From Bradyrhizobium prioriisuperbiae (GTDB lineage Bacteria; Pseudomonadota; Alphaproteobacteria; Rhizobiales; Xanthobacteraceae), in contig NZ_CP135921.1 in the NCBI RefSeq assembly GCF_032397745.1, forward strand, positions 5,816,501 to 5,880,500: a DNA stretch of 64,000 bases, read 5' to 3'. The stretch's first letter is position 1, and every line of letters begins with the position of its first letter. The notes under the pieces are model-generated. The model was given only the letters and a program-made list of their open reading frames with translations. It was not told where the DNA came from and did not search any database. Shown here piece by piece: positions 8,578 to 17,660 of the stretch. The position numbers and the translations under genes are program-made.

Positions 8578-9083
8578 TGGTCGCACCTTCAAATGTTCAC
8601 TTCCGGGAGGCGATGTCGCGCCTGGGCGCGGCAGTCAATGTGATCACTTCGGCCGGCGCCGCCGGCCGCCTCGGATTCACCGCAACTGCGGTCTGCAGCG
8701 TTAGTGACCAACCGCCAACCTTGGTCGTATGCATGAACCGGGGCAGTCCTCAGAACGAAGCGATCAAGAAAAATGGCGTTTTGTGTGTCAATACGCTCGC
8801 CGACGTTCAACTGGACCTCAGTCCCGTCTTCGCTGGCATGACGCCGGCAAGGGGAGAAGATCGCTTTTTGGTGGCCAGTTGGTCCAGTCTGGCGACCGGA
8901 TCGCCGGTTCTTTCGGATGCGTTGGTGTCGTTCGATTGCGCGATTGATCGTACCATAGAAGTTGGGACCCATAGCGTTCTGTTCTGCACGGTGCTCGACG
9001 TTGCAACCAGGGAGCACGGCGAACCGTTGCTGTACTTCGGGCGTCAGTATTGTTCAAGACGGCCTCTCATCAGCGACTGCTGA
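8577..9083 (+). CDS. Flavin reductase domain protein, StyB/HpaC-like
   Basis: A 168-residue member of the split-barrel flavin reductase family (Flavin_Reduct): the early GFTATAVCSVS segment, the LVVCMN strand and the NEAIKKNGVLCVNTLA block with LS..FAGM are typical. It should reduce FAD or FMN with NAD(P)H and pass the reduced flavin to the monooxygenase encoded just upstream. The start codon overlaps the monooxygenase stop by one base (TAATG), consistent with equimolar expression. The C-terminus is short and ends in CSRRPLISDC, but the core fold is complete. Confidence 0.88.
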   Translation: MVAPSNVHFREAMSRLGAAVNVITSAGAAGRLGFTATAVCSVSDQPPTLVVCMNRGSPQNEAIKKNGVLCVNTLADVQLDLSPVFAGMTPARGEDRFLVASWSSLATGSPVLSDALVSFDCAIDRTIEVGTHSVLFCTVLDVATREHGEPLLYFGRQYCSRRPLISDC

Positions 9084-9112
9084 GGCCAAGTCGATCCTAA
9101 GGAGACTACGAG

Positions 9113-9817
9113 TTGAAGAATGCCGCCGGAAAAATTCGCGGCCAGTTGGAGCAGCAGATTCGAAGGCGCCTCTTGCAGGCAATCTTTGAACAGCGCCTGC
9201 CGCCAGGCGCTCGACTGACAGAGGAAGTTCTCGCGGAGACGTTCAACGTAAGCCGCACGGTCATCCGCCAGGTTATCGCGCGGCTCGCCCAGGATGGAAT
9301 TCTAGTAAAGAATACCAGTGGTGCGACCCACGTTGCTTCTCCGTCCAAAGTCGAAGCCAAGCAGATGCTCGCGGTTCGCCGCATGATCGAGCCGGAGATC
9401 GTAAAATATCTCGCAAACCAGGCGAACAATCTTTCCTTTGCGGATCTGCTGGTTCACATCGAAAGCGAAGCCAGGGCTCGGCGGGCAGAAGACGGCGGCA
9501 CGTTGGTACGTCTTACTGGAGAATTTCATCTTCTGCTCGCGAGGATGACGGGCAACGCGGTCCTCGCCCGTTTGATGACGGAATTGCAAGCGCTCATTTG
9601 TTTGGCCATTCTGCTTTATGCGACGGGCAACGATGCGTGCCACGAGGACGAACATCGCCGAATGGTCGACGCGATCAAGGCTGGAGACGGCTCAGCCGCC
9701 GCTGTCCTCATGATCCATCATCTTGACCATATCGAAGCCGATCTCAATCTCGAAGAGAGCACCCGGCCGGGGTTCGAGATCGGTGCTGCTCTTAACTGGT
9801 TGAGCGGTGGCGGCTGA
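9113..9817 (+). CDS. GntR-family regulator with FCD effector domain (copy A)
   Basis: A 234-residue regulator with an N-terminal winged HTH (around residues 15-70, LTEEVLAETFNVSRTVIRQ) and an all-helical FCD ligand domain with metal/ligand residues in the EFH and DEHRRMVDAI segments. It begins with TTG, supported by AAGGAG eight bases upstream (9099-9104). It is the last gene of the importer/monooxygenase operon and probably regulates it. It is strikingly similar to the convergent gene at 9913-10620 through both domains, so the pair derives from a duplication. The likely binding sites are the palindromes at 2558-2586 and 10945-10968. Confidence 0.9.
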   Translation: MKNAAGKIRGQLEQQIRRRLLQAIFEQRLPPGARLTEEVLAETFNVSRTVIRQVIARLAQDGILVKNTSGATHVASPSKVEAKQMLAVRRMIEPEIVKYLANQANNLSFADLLVHIESEARARRAEDGGTLVRLTGEFHLLLARMTGNAVLARLMTELQALICLAILLYATGNDACHEDEHRRMVDAIKAGDGSAAAVLMIHHLDHIEADLNLEESTRPGFEIGAALNWLSGGG

Positions 9818-9912
9818 CTGCGCTTGCATTGACCTATAGGCATTTGGCCGGGCACCTTGGTCAGGATAGTGGATCTAGGCAGGCTCCAAGCCAAATAGGT
9901 CTCAAACTCAAG

Positions 9913-10620
9913 CTAGGAGCCAGCCGAAGTTCTCTGTCTTTGTCCGAGCCACGTGAGTGCTTCCGAGATTTCGACGGTGGGTTTGTCGTCCAATCTCAGA
10001 TCTCTTTCGATGTGATCCAGATGATGGAGCATCATGGCGGCAGCTGAGGAGCCGTCCTTCTTTTTGATCGCCGTCACGATCTTTCGGTGTTCGTCAGGAG
10101 GGCAAGCATCATCTCCGCTCGCGTAAAGAAGGATCGCCAGGCAAACGAGCGCCTGGAGTTCCGTCATCAACCTGATCAGGACCTTATTGCCGGTAAGCTG
10201 GGCCAATTGCAGATGGAATTCGCCGGTAAGGCGGACGAGCGTGCCTCTGTCTCCAGCGCGACGTGCACGATCTTCCAGCGCGAGATGGGCGGACAATTCT
10301 GTAAACGACAGAGTTGCTGCGTTTTCCGCAAGGATCTTCACGATTTCCGGCTCGATCATCCGGCGAACCACAAGCAGTTGTTGCGCCTCGCGCCGCGAAG
10401 GCGCAGCCACGTGAGTCGCTCCCGTGGAGAGCTTGACCAAAATACCGTCTTGGGCAAGGCGAGCGATGACCTGACGGATCGTCGTACGGCTGACGTCGAA
10501 TGTGGCGGCAAGCGCCTCCTCGGTAAGCCGTGCGCCAGGCGGCATCCGTTGTTCAAATATGGCTTGAAGAAGCCTCGTCCGGATGACTTGCTCCGACTGG
10601 CCTCTCTGGCTTTTCTTCAT
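9913..10620 (-). CDS. GntR-family regulator with FCD effector domain (copy B)
   Basis: A 235-residue paralogue of the GntR protein encoded at 9113-9817, with the same layout: winged HTH (LTEEALAATFDVSRTTIRQ) and FCD domain (LVRLTGEFHLQLAQLTGN). The stretches VIARLAQDGILVK and VRRMIEPEIVK are identical in both. The longer upstream frame would add 85 residues of low-complexity, non-homologous sequence; the ATG at 10620 starts where the paralogue starts and has an AGGATCAGG ribosome site, so it is chosen. The gene points away from the peptide-type importer operon beginning at 11463, the usual place for its regulator. Ends of copies A and B are 95 bases apart. Confidence 0.9.
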   Translation of the reverse strand: MKKSQRGQSEQVIRTRLLQAIFEQRMPPGARLTEEALAATFDVSRTTIRQVIARLAQDGILVKLSTGATHVAAPSRREAQQLLVVRRMIEPEIVKILAENAATLSFTELSAHLALEDRARRAGDRGTLVRLTGEFHLQLAQLTGNKVLIRLMTELQALVCLAILLYASGDDACPPDEHRKIVTAIKKKDGSSAAAMMLHHLDHIERDLRLDDKPTVEISEALTWLGQRQRTSAGS

Positions 10621-10944
10621 CAACCTGATCCTATCGGTTTTGCGCGCTCGCACTTTCTGCCTTTGCACGGTCCTGAGTAGCCCAACATCGCCGCACAAAC
10701 AGCCGTCCCGCAGCAGATAGTTACAAACAATCCCTGCGAATGATTTCCGCCGCTCCCTGTCGTTTGAGAGAGCGATCTTGCCGTCGCCGCAATGGTGGGA
10801 CCAGCATGTGAGGCTGCGTCGTCGCTCAACCTTTAAGCATAACGCGGATGATTTGAACAATTTGACCTGCTTCACAAAATTACGACGACAGAAACCTGAA
10901 ATATTTCAATGGCATCTGTTGTGGCACGAGGCTTGCTGACGCGT

Positions 10945-10968
10945 ATTGTACACAATTTTGTGCCCAAT
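10945..10968. promoter_or_regulatory. Dyad between GntR copy B and the peptide-type importer operon, likely operator
   Basis: A 24-base dyad with 18 symmetric positions, outer arms ATTG and CAAT, inner elements CACAA and TTGTG. Aligned without gaps to the dyad at 2563-2586 it matches at 17 of 24 positions, with shared pattern ATTG-N4-CAAT-N-TTGT-N2-CCAAT. It lies 325 bases before the GntR copy B start and 494 bases before the importer start. A shared regulator, or two regulators with overlapping specificity, is the simplest reading. Confidence 0.5.
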
Positions 10969-11462
10969 ATAATGAAAAATTGTTTTCAAAATTTCTGCCT
11001 GCCAATATTGTCCGCGCGCGATCGACGTTGCGCGCAAACCGTCGCGCGGCTCTCGGTGAACACGAGCAACAGTAATCGGCGAGGCGGTGCGATGCGTGAG
11101 CAGCGATGCAGTGCCCCAATGCGCGATCTGAGGGTTGTTCCGGGCGTGAGATTGTTTTCGACATTCTCTGCTGTCGGCGCTCGAGCATCTCCTCTCGATC
11201 GCGCCATGGCGCCTCCCGCATCTCTGCGGTTGTCTACCTGGTTTAGTCGCCGAGGGCGGCGCGGGGCCGGTCGCTCGCGGATTCCGGTCGAGAAACACCG
11301 CTGCGGCATCATTCCGGTCTGCAGTTCGGAGCGCATTGCGATCCCGCTTGGATACTGCCGCATCGGCACCGGCGGACGCCCGGTGCCTCCGAGCGAGTCG
11401 TTTGCCACGCTCTCGTCCCAATCCCTTGCCGGACAGATTACTTATGAAGAGGAGGCGCGTTA
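10969..11462. other. Long leader before the peptide-type importer operon, no gene recognised
   Basis: About 490 bases between the dyad and the first ATG of the operon. An open frame runs through much of it on the + strand, but its predicted protein is arginine- and serine-rich with no recognisable domain, as expected of a random frame in G+C-rich DNA. The stretch may hold a promoter and a long 5' untranslated region. A purine-rich AAGAGGAGG at the end is the ribosome site of the gene at 11463. Confidence 0.4.
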
Positions 11463-13112
11463 ATGATTGATATTTCGACCACGTCGTTAAATGAGAAGGT
11501 TCGCCCGGCACGGCGCGGCAGCGTGTCTTCGGTCTTGCAAGCGATGATGCTCGCACTGCCCGCCTTGGGTTACACTTGGTGCTCCCCGGTCTCCGCTCAA
11601 GGGGCGGCCAAGACAACCCTGGTGGTGGCGGCGCCCCGCACGCCGGAGTCGCTCGACCAGGAATATCCCCCGACCGAAGCAGTCCACGAAGTCCGGCGCA
11701 ATGTGTACGAGCGCCTCCTTGGTTACGTGCCGAAGGTCGTGGATGGGATTACCTACGAAGATTTCGACAAGATCGTCGGTGCGCTCGCCGAAACCTGGGA
11801 TGTTGCGCCCGACAAGAAGTCGATTACGTTTCATCTTCGTAAGGGTGTGAAAAGTTCTGCCGGCAACGAGCTCAACGCCGACTCGGTCATGTGGTCGTTC
11901 GAGCGAGGCTGGAATTTGAAATCCAACTTTCACTGGTACATGACCCAGATCCTCAAGATCACGTCCTTCCAGGATGCGTTTTCGAAGCTCGATGATTACA
12001 CCGTCAAGGTCACCATTCCGAATTCGTCGCCGCTGATCGATCGCCTCTGGGTCAATAGCGACCTCGGCATTCTCGACGCTGTTGAGATGAAGAAGCATGT
12101 CACCGCTGACGACCAGTGGGGCGGCAAGTGGCTTGCATCCCATTCGGCTTCGTTCGGGCCCTACTATGTGACCGAATACAGCCCTGGCCAGCAGGTTATT
12201 TACGAAGCGAACGACAGCTACTATCGCGGCGCTCCGAAGATCAAGAAGATCATCTTCCGCGAGCTTCCGACGTCGTCGAACCGCGTCGCCGCCTTGCAGG
12301 TCGGCTCGGTCGACGTCGCGGAATACCTGTTGCCGCGCGAACTCTCCCTTCTGGAGAAGGCGCCGGGTGTGAAGATCTATAAGGTCTTCGGCAACTACAT
12401 CCACCGTGTGGAGATGAACAACGCGCTGAGGCCTTTTACCGATCCCAAGGTGCGGCTGGCGCTCAACTATCTCGTGCCGCGCGATGAGATCTTGAAGGCG
12501 GTTTATTTTGGGACGGCGCGACCGACCAAGAGCCCGATTTCAGAGATCTATCCGGGCTTTACCGACCAGTATTTCCACTTCAATCTCGACGTCGCCAAGG
12601 CGAAGGAACTCCTCGCGGAAGCCGGACTGAAGGATGGCTTCAAGACCGAGTTGGGCTATCGCACGGGTGACCAGATCGAAGAGGAGATCGCCGTCATTCT
12701 AAAGTCCGCTTTTGCCAAGGCTGGCGTTGACGTCACGCTGTCCAAGCTGCCGGCATCCACGCTCGTCGAGCGCTACACGAAAGGAGAGATACCGATGTAT
12801 TTCTTCCGTGATATGGCGATCGTTCCTGACGCGGCCTATGTCGCGAACCTCTGGCTGAACAGCGGCTCCCTCATCGACTATTCACGCTTCAAGAGCCCTG
12901 AGGTCGACCAATTGATCAACAACGCGTTGACCAGCGTCGACGAAGACAAGCGACTGGAAGCCATGAAGCGGGTGCAGCAGATCGCGGTCGAGAACGCGCC
13001 CTGGGTGCTGCTCTTCAATCCCGGCTACCAGCTTGCAACCCGGACAAACGTCAAGGGTTATTCATGGTACACGCCGAACGGAAATTTCTGGTTCGACTTC
13101 TACAAAGAGTGA
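11463..13112 (+). CDS. Extracellular solute-binding protein family 5 (dipeptide/oligopeptide/opine type)
   Basis: A 549-residue DppA-like binding protein. A positively charged N-terminus (RPARRGS) and a hydrophobic stretch form a long signal peptide ending near VSAQG at about residue 48. The mature protein has the family-5 layout: LAETWDVAPDKKSITFHLRKGV near the start, the WSFERG block, and the late FKTELGYRTGDQIEEEIA region. Family members bind peptides, opines, nickel or glycosides. It is first in an operon with two DppB/C-like permeases and a fused ATPase, followed by an epimerase, an SDR and a dihydropyrimidinase; a cyclic amide or modified amino compound is therefore a reasonable ligand, but this is inference. 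Confidence 0.9.
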   Translation: MIDISTTSLNEKVRPARRGSVSSVLQAMMLALPALGYTWCSPVSAQGAAKTTLVVAAPRTPESLDQEYPPTEAVHEVRRNVYERLLGYVPKVVDGITYEDFDKIVGALAETWDVAPDKKSITFHLRKGVKSSAGNELNADSVMWSFERGWNLKSNFHWYMTQILKITSFQDAFSKLDDYTVKVTIPNSSPLIDRLWVNSDLGILDAVEMKKHVTADDQWGGKWLASHSASFGPYYVTEYSPGQQVIYEANDSYYRGAPKIKKIIFRELPTSSNRVAALQVGSVDVAEYLLPRELSLLEKAPGVKIYKVFGNYIHRVEMNNALRPFTDPKVRLALNYLVPRDEILKAVYFGTARPTKSPISEIYPGFTDQYFHFNLDVAKAKELLAEAGLKDGFKTELGYRTGDQIEEEIAVILKSAFAKAGVDVTLSKLPASTLVERYTKGEIPMYFFRDMAIVPDAAYVANLWLNSGSLIDYSRFKSPEVDQLINNALTSVDEDKRLEAMKRVQQIAVENAPWVLLFNPGYQLATRTNVKGYSWYTPNGNFWFDFYKE

Positions 13113-13120
13113 TCAATGGT

Positions 13121-13141
13121 GGGAGCGCCATCGTCGCTCCC
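13121..13141 (+). promoter_or_regulatory. Stem-loop between binding-protein gene and first permease gene
   Basis: A perfect 7-bp stem, GGGAGCG (13121-13127) with CGCTCCC (13135-13141), around a 7-base loop, starting 9 bases after the stop codon of the binding-protein gene. No T-run follows. It occupies the same position in its operon as the hairpins at 3663 and 39438, consistent with unequal expression of binding protein and membrane parts. Confidence 0.6.
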
Positions 13142-13170
13142 GCTTCCTTTCGCTTTCGTCGAGAGCTGCC

Positions 13171-14214
13171 ATGCATCGCTTTGTGCGCCTTTGGCGTTCT
13201 ACCCCGCGTCCGCTGAGAATTCTCATTGCGCGGTTGCCGTTAATCGTGCCTCAAATGTCCGGCGTGATGCTGGTTACGTTTGTTTTGGTGCGGTTGCTGC
13301 CCGGAGATCCTGCGCTCCTGATGCTCGGCAACACGGCCACGCCCGAAACGATCGCAGCGCTGCGCGAGCGCCTCGGCCTGAATTTGAGCATCTGGAAACA
13401 ATTTCTCCGCTATGCCTGGAACGTCCTGCACGGTGATCTTGGCATATCGCTCTTTACCTCGAACCCTGTAGCGACCGATTTGCTTGAGCGGGCGCCCGCA
13501 ACACTCGAGTTGATTGTCTATGCCATGATGCTGACCGTCGTCGTCGGCGTCACGGTCGCCGTTGTATCGGTCGTGCGTCAGGGCGGCATCGTCGATGTCG
13601 CGAGCAGGTTCTATGGTCTTGCGGCGGGGGCCATTCCCGACTTCTGGGTAGGGCTGCTCCTGATCTATTTCCTCTTCTATCTCGGTGGGATCGCGCCCGC
13701 TCCTTTCGGGCGGATCGACGCTTTCGTGGCACCCCCGCCGCGTATTACGGGATTCTACACGCTCGATGGCATCCTCACCGGCAACTTTGCGGCTGTTGCC
13801 TCGGCCTATGGCCGCTTGGCACTTCCCGTGCTGACCCTGACCATCGTCAACGCTGGCGCACTCATGAAAATGACGAAGTCGACCTTCGCCGACGTGTACC
13901 GGAGTGAGTTTATCCGCCACCAACGAGCAAGCGGCCTGCGCGAAAGCACCATCACGCGCTGCGCGCTGCGGAACAGCCTGCCGCCGGTTATCACAATGGT
14001 CGGTTTTTTGTTCGGCTTTCTGCTGGGCGCGGCCGTGCTCGTCGAAACGATCTTCGCCTGGGGCGGACTGGGGCAATACGCGGTGCAGGCCGTCATCAAC
14101 AGCGACTACCCGGCACTGCAAGGCTTTGTGCTGGTCGCAGCCGGATTCATTCTGATCGTCTACCTGATCGTCGATATTCTCTATGAACTCGCTGACCCGC
14201 GCATCAAGGTCTGA
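13171..14214 (+). CDS. ABC importer permease, DppB type
   Basis: A 347-residue inner-membrane permease. The N-terminal transmembrane helix is followed by the DppB/OppB signature LVRLLPGDPA, then about five further helices; the EAA-type coupling loop is near residue 245 (HQRASGLRESTITRCALRN). An upstream in-frame codon would extend the protein into the end of the binding-protein gene and through the hairpin, so the ATG at 13171, where family homology begins, is used. It pairs with the DppC-type permease that follows 11 bases downstream. Confidence 0.92.
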   Translation: MHRFVRLWRSTPRPLRILIARLPLIVPQMSGVMLVTFVLVRLLPGDPALLMLGNTATPETIAALRERLGLNLSIWKQFLRYAWNVLHGDLGISLFTSNPVATDLLERAPATLELIVYAMMLTVVVGVTVAVVSVVRQGGIVDVASRFYGLAAGAIPDFWVGLLLIYFLFYLGGIAPAPFGRIDAFVAPPPRITGFYTLDGILTGNFAAVASAYGRLALPVLTLTIVNAGALMKMTKSTFADVYRSEFIRHQRASGLRESTITRCALRNSLPPVITMVGFLFGFLLGAAVLVETIFAWGGLGQYAVQAVINSDYPALQGFVLVAAGFILIVYLIVDILYELADPRIKV

Positions 14215-14225
14215 CGGAGCCGGCC

Positions 14226-15065
14226 GTGAAGGACATCCTTTCTCAAATTCTCAAGCGACCGGCCGCGATGGCAGGACTCGTTCTGCTGTTGCTGCAACTG
14301 CTCATGATCATCTTCGCCCCGCTGCTGACGTCCTACTCGCCCGAGGCGGCCGATCCGCTCAGCTCGCTGCAGGCGCCTTCCAGCGAGCACTGGCTTGGCA
14401 CCGACGTATCGGGAATGGACATCTATTCGCGCATAGTCTTCGCGACCCGCATCAATCTCCTGATCAGCATTTCGGCCGTCGCTTTCGCTCTCGCGATCGG
14501 TGTACCAATTGGTCTCTTCATCGGCTACTATCGCGGGTTCGTCAGTTCGCTGGCGATGCGCATTTTTGACTTCATTCAGTCGTTCCCCGTGTTCGTGCTT
14601 GGGATGGCCCTGGTCTCGGTCCTGGGGCAGGAAATCTGGAATGTTGCGATCGCGCTCGCCGTGCTCTTCGTGCCAATGTTCGCCCGGCTGATCCGGGCGG
14701 AGACTCTGTCCCTGCGTGAGCGGCCGTTTGTCAGCGCAGCACGCTGCAGCGGCGCCACCGATCTCTCGATCATGTTTCGCCATATCCTTCCGAATGCCTT
14801 CGGTCCGGCCATTGTCCAGATCTCGATCAGCATCGGCATGGCGATCCTGCTCACCGCGGGGCTGTCCTTCGTAGGGGCGGGCGTTCGCATGCCGACGCCC
14901 GAATGGGGACTGATGGTTTCGGGGGGCGCGCAACAGATGATTCTCGGAATCTGGTGGGTGTCGCTGTTTCCCGGTCTTGCAATCGTCATGGCCGTGCTTT
15001 GCTTTGCTCTCTTGAGCGATGCGGCGCGCGACATCATGGATCCCCAGAGCCGGACGCGCCGATGA
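14226..15065 (+). CDS. ABC importer permease, DppC type
   Basis: A 279-residue DppC/OppC-like permease starting with GTG. The region after the first helix carries the family landmark HWLGTDVSGMDIYSRI, and the EAA coupling loop is near residue 178 (AARCSGATDLSIMFRHILPN). Six hydrophobic segments are visible. The last four bases overlap the ATPase start (ATGA at 15062), so translation of the three membrane-associated components is tightly coupled. Confidence 0.92.
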   Translation: MKDILSQILKRPAAMAGLVLLLLQLLMIIFAPLLTSYSPEAADPLSSLQAPSSEHWLGTDVSGMDIYSRIVFATRINLLISISAVAFALAIGVPIGLFIGYYRGFVSSLAMRIFDFIQSFPVFVLGMALVSVLGQEIWNVAIALAVLFVPMFARLIRAETLSLRERPFVSAARCSGATDLSIMFRHILPNAFGPAIVQISISIGMAILLTAGLSFVGAGVRMPTPEWGLMVSGGAQQMILGIWWVSLFPGLAIVMAVLCFALLSDAARDIMDPQSRTRR

Positions 15066-16732
15066 TCAAGCCTTCTTGTTCACCGCTTCTGGAAGTGAAA
15101 GGCCTCACCGTCGTCGCCGATGACAAGGCGGTTCTTTCCGGTATCGAATTTTCGATCGCTCCCGACGAGGTCCTGGGCATTGTCGGCGAGACCGGCGCCG
15201 GCAAGTCGGTGCTCGCACGGGCGCTCATTAAGCTGCTACCCGAAGGGCTTCGTGCCACGTCTGGCGAGATTGCCATCAACGGGGAGAAAATCTCAAACTA
15301 CTCGAAGGAAGAGGACCGTCAGCTGCGCGGCAGACATATCGCTCTTATCGGCACCAATGCGAAGGCGTTGCTCGACCCCGTTGAGACGGTAGGCATGCAG
15401 GTCGCCAGGGTGCTGCAGGCCCACCGCGGCGGCACCCGTCAGGACGCCTGGAAGGCTGCCATCGACCTGTTCACAAAAGTCGGAATCGTCGATCCAGAGC
15501 GTCGCGCGCGGGCCTACCCGCACGAACTCTCGGGGGGCATGGCGCAGCGTGTCGTTATCGCGATGGCCCTCATCGCCGGGCCCCGGATTGTCTTGGCCGA
15601 CGACGCGACGCTGGGGCTGGACGCGACCATCCAGGTTCAGGTGCTTGATCTGTTGATCACCCGCTGCCGCGAGCTTGGCCTGGGTGTCGTTCTGATCACG
15701 CATGATCTTGGTATCGTCGCGCACTATTGCGATCGGGTCGCGATCATGAGGGGCGGCAAGATCGTCGAGCTTCGTCCGACCGGCGATTTCCTGGAGCAAC
15801 CGGAGACGACCTATGGACGTGATCTGATCGCCGCTGCCAGGATCCGCCCGACGCCAATGATCGAGAGCCCGCCGAAAGCCGCCGAAACGCCGTCACGCCG
15901 TGGGAAACTGCTCGAAGTCCTGAATGTAAGGAAACATTTCCCGCTCGGTGACGGCCAAGTGGTCAAGGCCGTCGATGATGTGTCTTTCTCGGTCGCCCGA
16001 GGGCAGACGCTGGCGCTTGTCGGCGAAAGCGGCTCCGGCAAGACCACCATTGGCCAATGTCTTGTTCGCCTGCTCGACATCGATTCGGGCAGCGTCGTGT
16101 TTGATGACCAAGAGATCACAAACCTCGAAGAGCGGCGCTTTCGTACGCTGCGACGACGCATTCAGATGGTCTTCCAGGAGCCGTACGTCGCCCTCAATCC
16201 GCGGTGGCGTGTCGAGGGGCTGATCGCGGAGCCACTGAGACTGGATCGGACGCTCAAACGCGACGACCGCGCGCACCGGGTCAGGCAGCTACTCGAAATG
16301 GTTCATTTGCCAGCTCGGGCGGGACAACTGTTCCCGCATGAAATCACGGCAGGTGAACAGAAACGGGTGGGCATCGCCCGCGCCTTGGCGACAAGCCCCG
16401 ATTTCGTCATCTTCGATGAGCCCACGACGGCCCTGGATATCCGTGTCCGAGCTCAAATCATCGATCTTGTGCGCGAGTTGCAGCAGGGAATGGGCCTGTC
16501 CGCCTTGTTCATTACGCACGATCTGAACTCGGTGCGGTCGCTGGCGCACAATGTTGCGGTCATGCGCTACGGAAAAATCGTCGAACAAGGTCTGACCGAG
16601 CAAGTGTTCAACGCTCCCGTGCATGACTACACTAAGATGCTACTCGCCGCCGAGCTGCCGATCGAACAAAGCGAAAAGCAACGGTCGCGCGAAGAGAACA
16701 AGCGCCTCGAAGGGCTGAGGAGAACGAAATGA
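15062..16732 (+). CDS. Fused DppD-DppF ABC importer ATPase
   Basis: A 556-residue protein with two complete peptide-type ABC domains, normally encoded by separate dppD and dppF genes. Domain 1: Walker A GETGAGKS near residue 43, signature LSGGMAQR, but the Walker B end reads ADDAT in place of the usual ADEPT, so the catalytic glutamate position is an aspartate and the next proline an alanine. Domain 2: Walker A GESGSGKT near residue 322, a variant signature (TAGEQKR) and a regular FDEPTTALD. One of the two ATP sites may therefore be weakened, as in several asymmetric ABC proteins. The gene overlaps the preceding permease and the following epimerase by ATGA at both ends. Confidence 0.92.
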   Translation: MIKPSCSPLLEVKGLTVVADDKAVLSGIEFSIAPDEVLGIVGETGAGKSVLARALIKLLPEGLRATSGEIAINGEKISNYSKEEDRQLRGRHIALIGTNAKALLDPVETVGMQVARVLQAHRGGTRQDAWKAAIDLFTKVGIVDPERRARAYPHELSGGMAQRVVIAMALIAGPRIVLADDATLGLDATIQVQVLDLLITRCRELGLGVVLITHDLGIVAHYCDRVAIMRGGKIVELRPTGDFLEQPETTYGRDLIAAARIRPTPMIESPPKAAETPSRRGKLLEVLNVRKHFPLGDGQVVKAVDDVSFSVARGQTLALVGESGSGKTTIGQCLVRLLDIDSGSVVFDDQEITNLEERRFRTLRRRIQMVFQEPYVALNPRWRVEGLIAEPLRLDRTLKRDDRAHRVRQLLEMVHLPARAGQLFPHEITAGEQKRVGIARALATSPDFVIFDEPTTALDIRVRAQIIDLVRELQQGMGLSALFITHDLNSVRSLAHNVAVMRYGKIVEQGLTEQVFNAPVHDYTKMLLAAELPIEQSEKQRSREENKRLEGLRRTK

Positions 16733-17643
16733 GTAACGAAGCAGTTCTCGTTACGGGCGCGAACGGGCTCATCGGCAATGCCGTTAGAACAATGCTCGAG
16801 GCGACGGGGCGGAAGGTGCTTCCGCTCGACAGGGTCTCGCGGACGGAGGAAGGTAAGGACATTATCGAGTGCGACGTGACCGATGTGCACCGTCTGCATG
16901 TGGTTGCCGGCCGCCAGCCTCTGGCCGGCGTCATTCATTGCGGCGCTTTCTCAGGGCCCATGGTGGCGCGCGACAACCCCGTCGCGATGGTCAAGGTCAA
17001 CATCGTCGGAACCGCCAATGTTCTGGAAATCGCGCGAATTCATGGAGTGTCGCGCTTCGTGTTTTGCTCATCGACGAGTGCGTTTGGAACGACCCATGCC
17101 GCGAGCCCGATCCCCGAGGACGTGGCCTTGTTTCCTGGGAGCGTCTATGGAGCCAGCAAAGTTGCCGCCGAACAGCTCGTCTCGACTTTCTCCCGGCAGT
17201 ACGGGTTGGACGGCGTGAGCCTGCGACTGTCCTGGGTCTTCGGTCCGCGCCGGACCACAGACTGCGTGATCCGAACCATGATCGAAGATGCTCTTGCCGG
17301 CAAACCGACGCGTATGCCGTTCGGCCGAGACTTTCCCCGGCAGTATATCCATGTCGAGGACGCTGCACGGGCGCTGATGACGGCGCTCGATAGACCTTCG
17401 TTGCCGCGGTCGGTCTACACGATCACCGGTGGTACGTTCCTTACGCTGGGGCAGATCGCAGAGATCGTTCGAAAAATATTTCCTCAAGCTGATATCGAGC
17501 TCGGGCCGGGAGCAGACCCCGTTGATGAGGTGCAGGGACAGTTCGACATCACGGCGGCGGCTAGGGATCTCGGCTTTCAGCCGGCACTCAGCTTCGAGCA
17601 GGGCGTCGAGAGATACGCCGAGTGGCTGAAGGCGCGGAAATGA
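16729..17643 (+). CDS. NAD(P)-dependent epimerase/dehydratase (extended SDR)
   Basis: A 304-residue extended SDR. The cofactor motif VTGANGLIGNAV is at the N-terminus, the catalytic tyrosine and lysine are in SVYGASKVAAEQL near residue 140, and the C-terminal substrate domain has the QYIHVEDAARAL stretch typical of sugar-nucleotide epimerases and uronate dehydrogenases. The exact reaction cannot be told. It overlaps the ATPase gene by four bases, so it belongs to the importer operon and probably acts on the imported compound or a product of it. Confidence 0.85.
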   Translation: MSNEAVLVTGANGLIGNAVRTMLEATGRKVLPLDRVSRTEEGKDIIECDVTDVHRLHVVAGRQPLAGVIHCGAFSGPMVARDNPVAMVKVNIVGTANVLEIARIHGVSRFVFCSSTSAFGTTHAASPIPEDVALFPGSVYGASKVAAEQLVSTFSRQYGLDGVSLRLSWVFGPRRTTDCVIRTMIEDALAGKPTRMPFGRDFPRQYIHVEDAARALMTALDRPSLPRSVYTITGGTFLTLGQIAEIVRKIFPQADIELGPGADPVDEVQGQFDITAAARDLGFQPALSFEQGVERYAEWLKARK

Positions 17644-17660
17644 CCGGCGAGGGATGTGTG

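Noticed and set aside
10909..11463. Open frame of 184 codons before the peptide-type importer
   Set aside because: Low-complexity, arginine-rich product with no domain and no ribosome site; the stretch is better read as a leader region.
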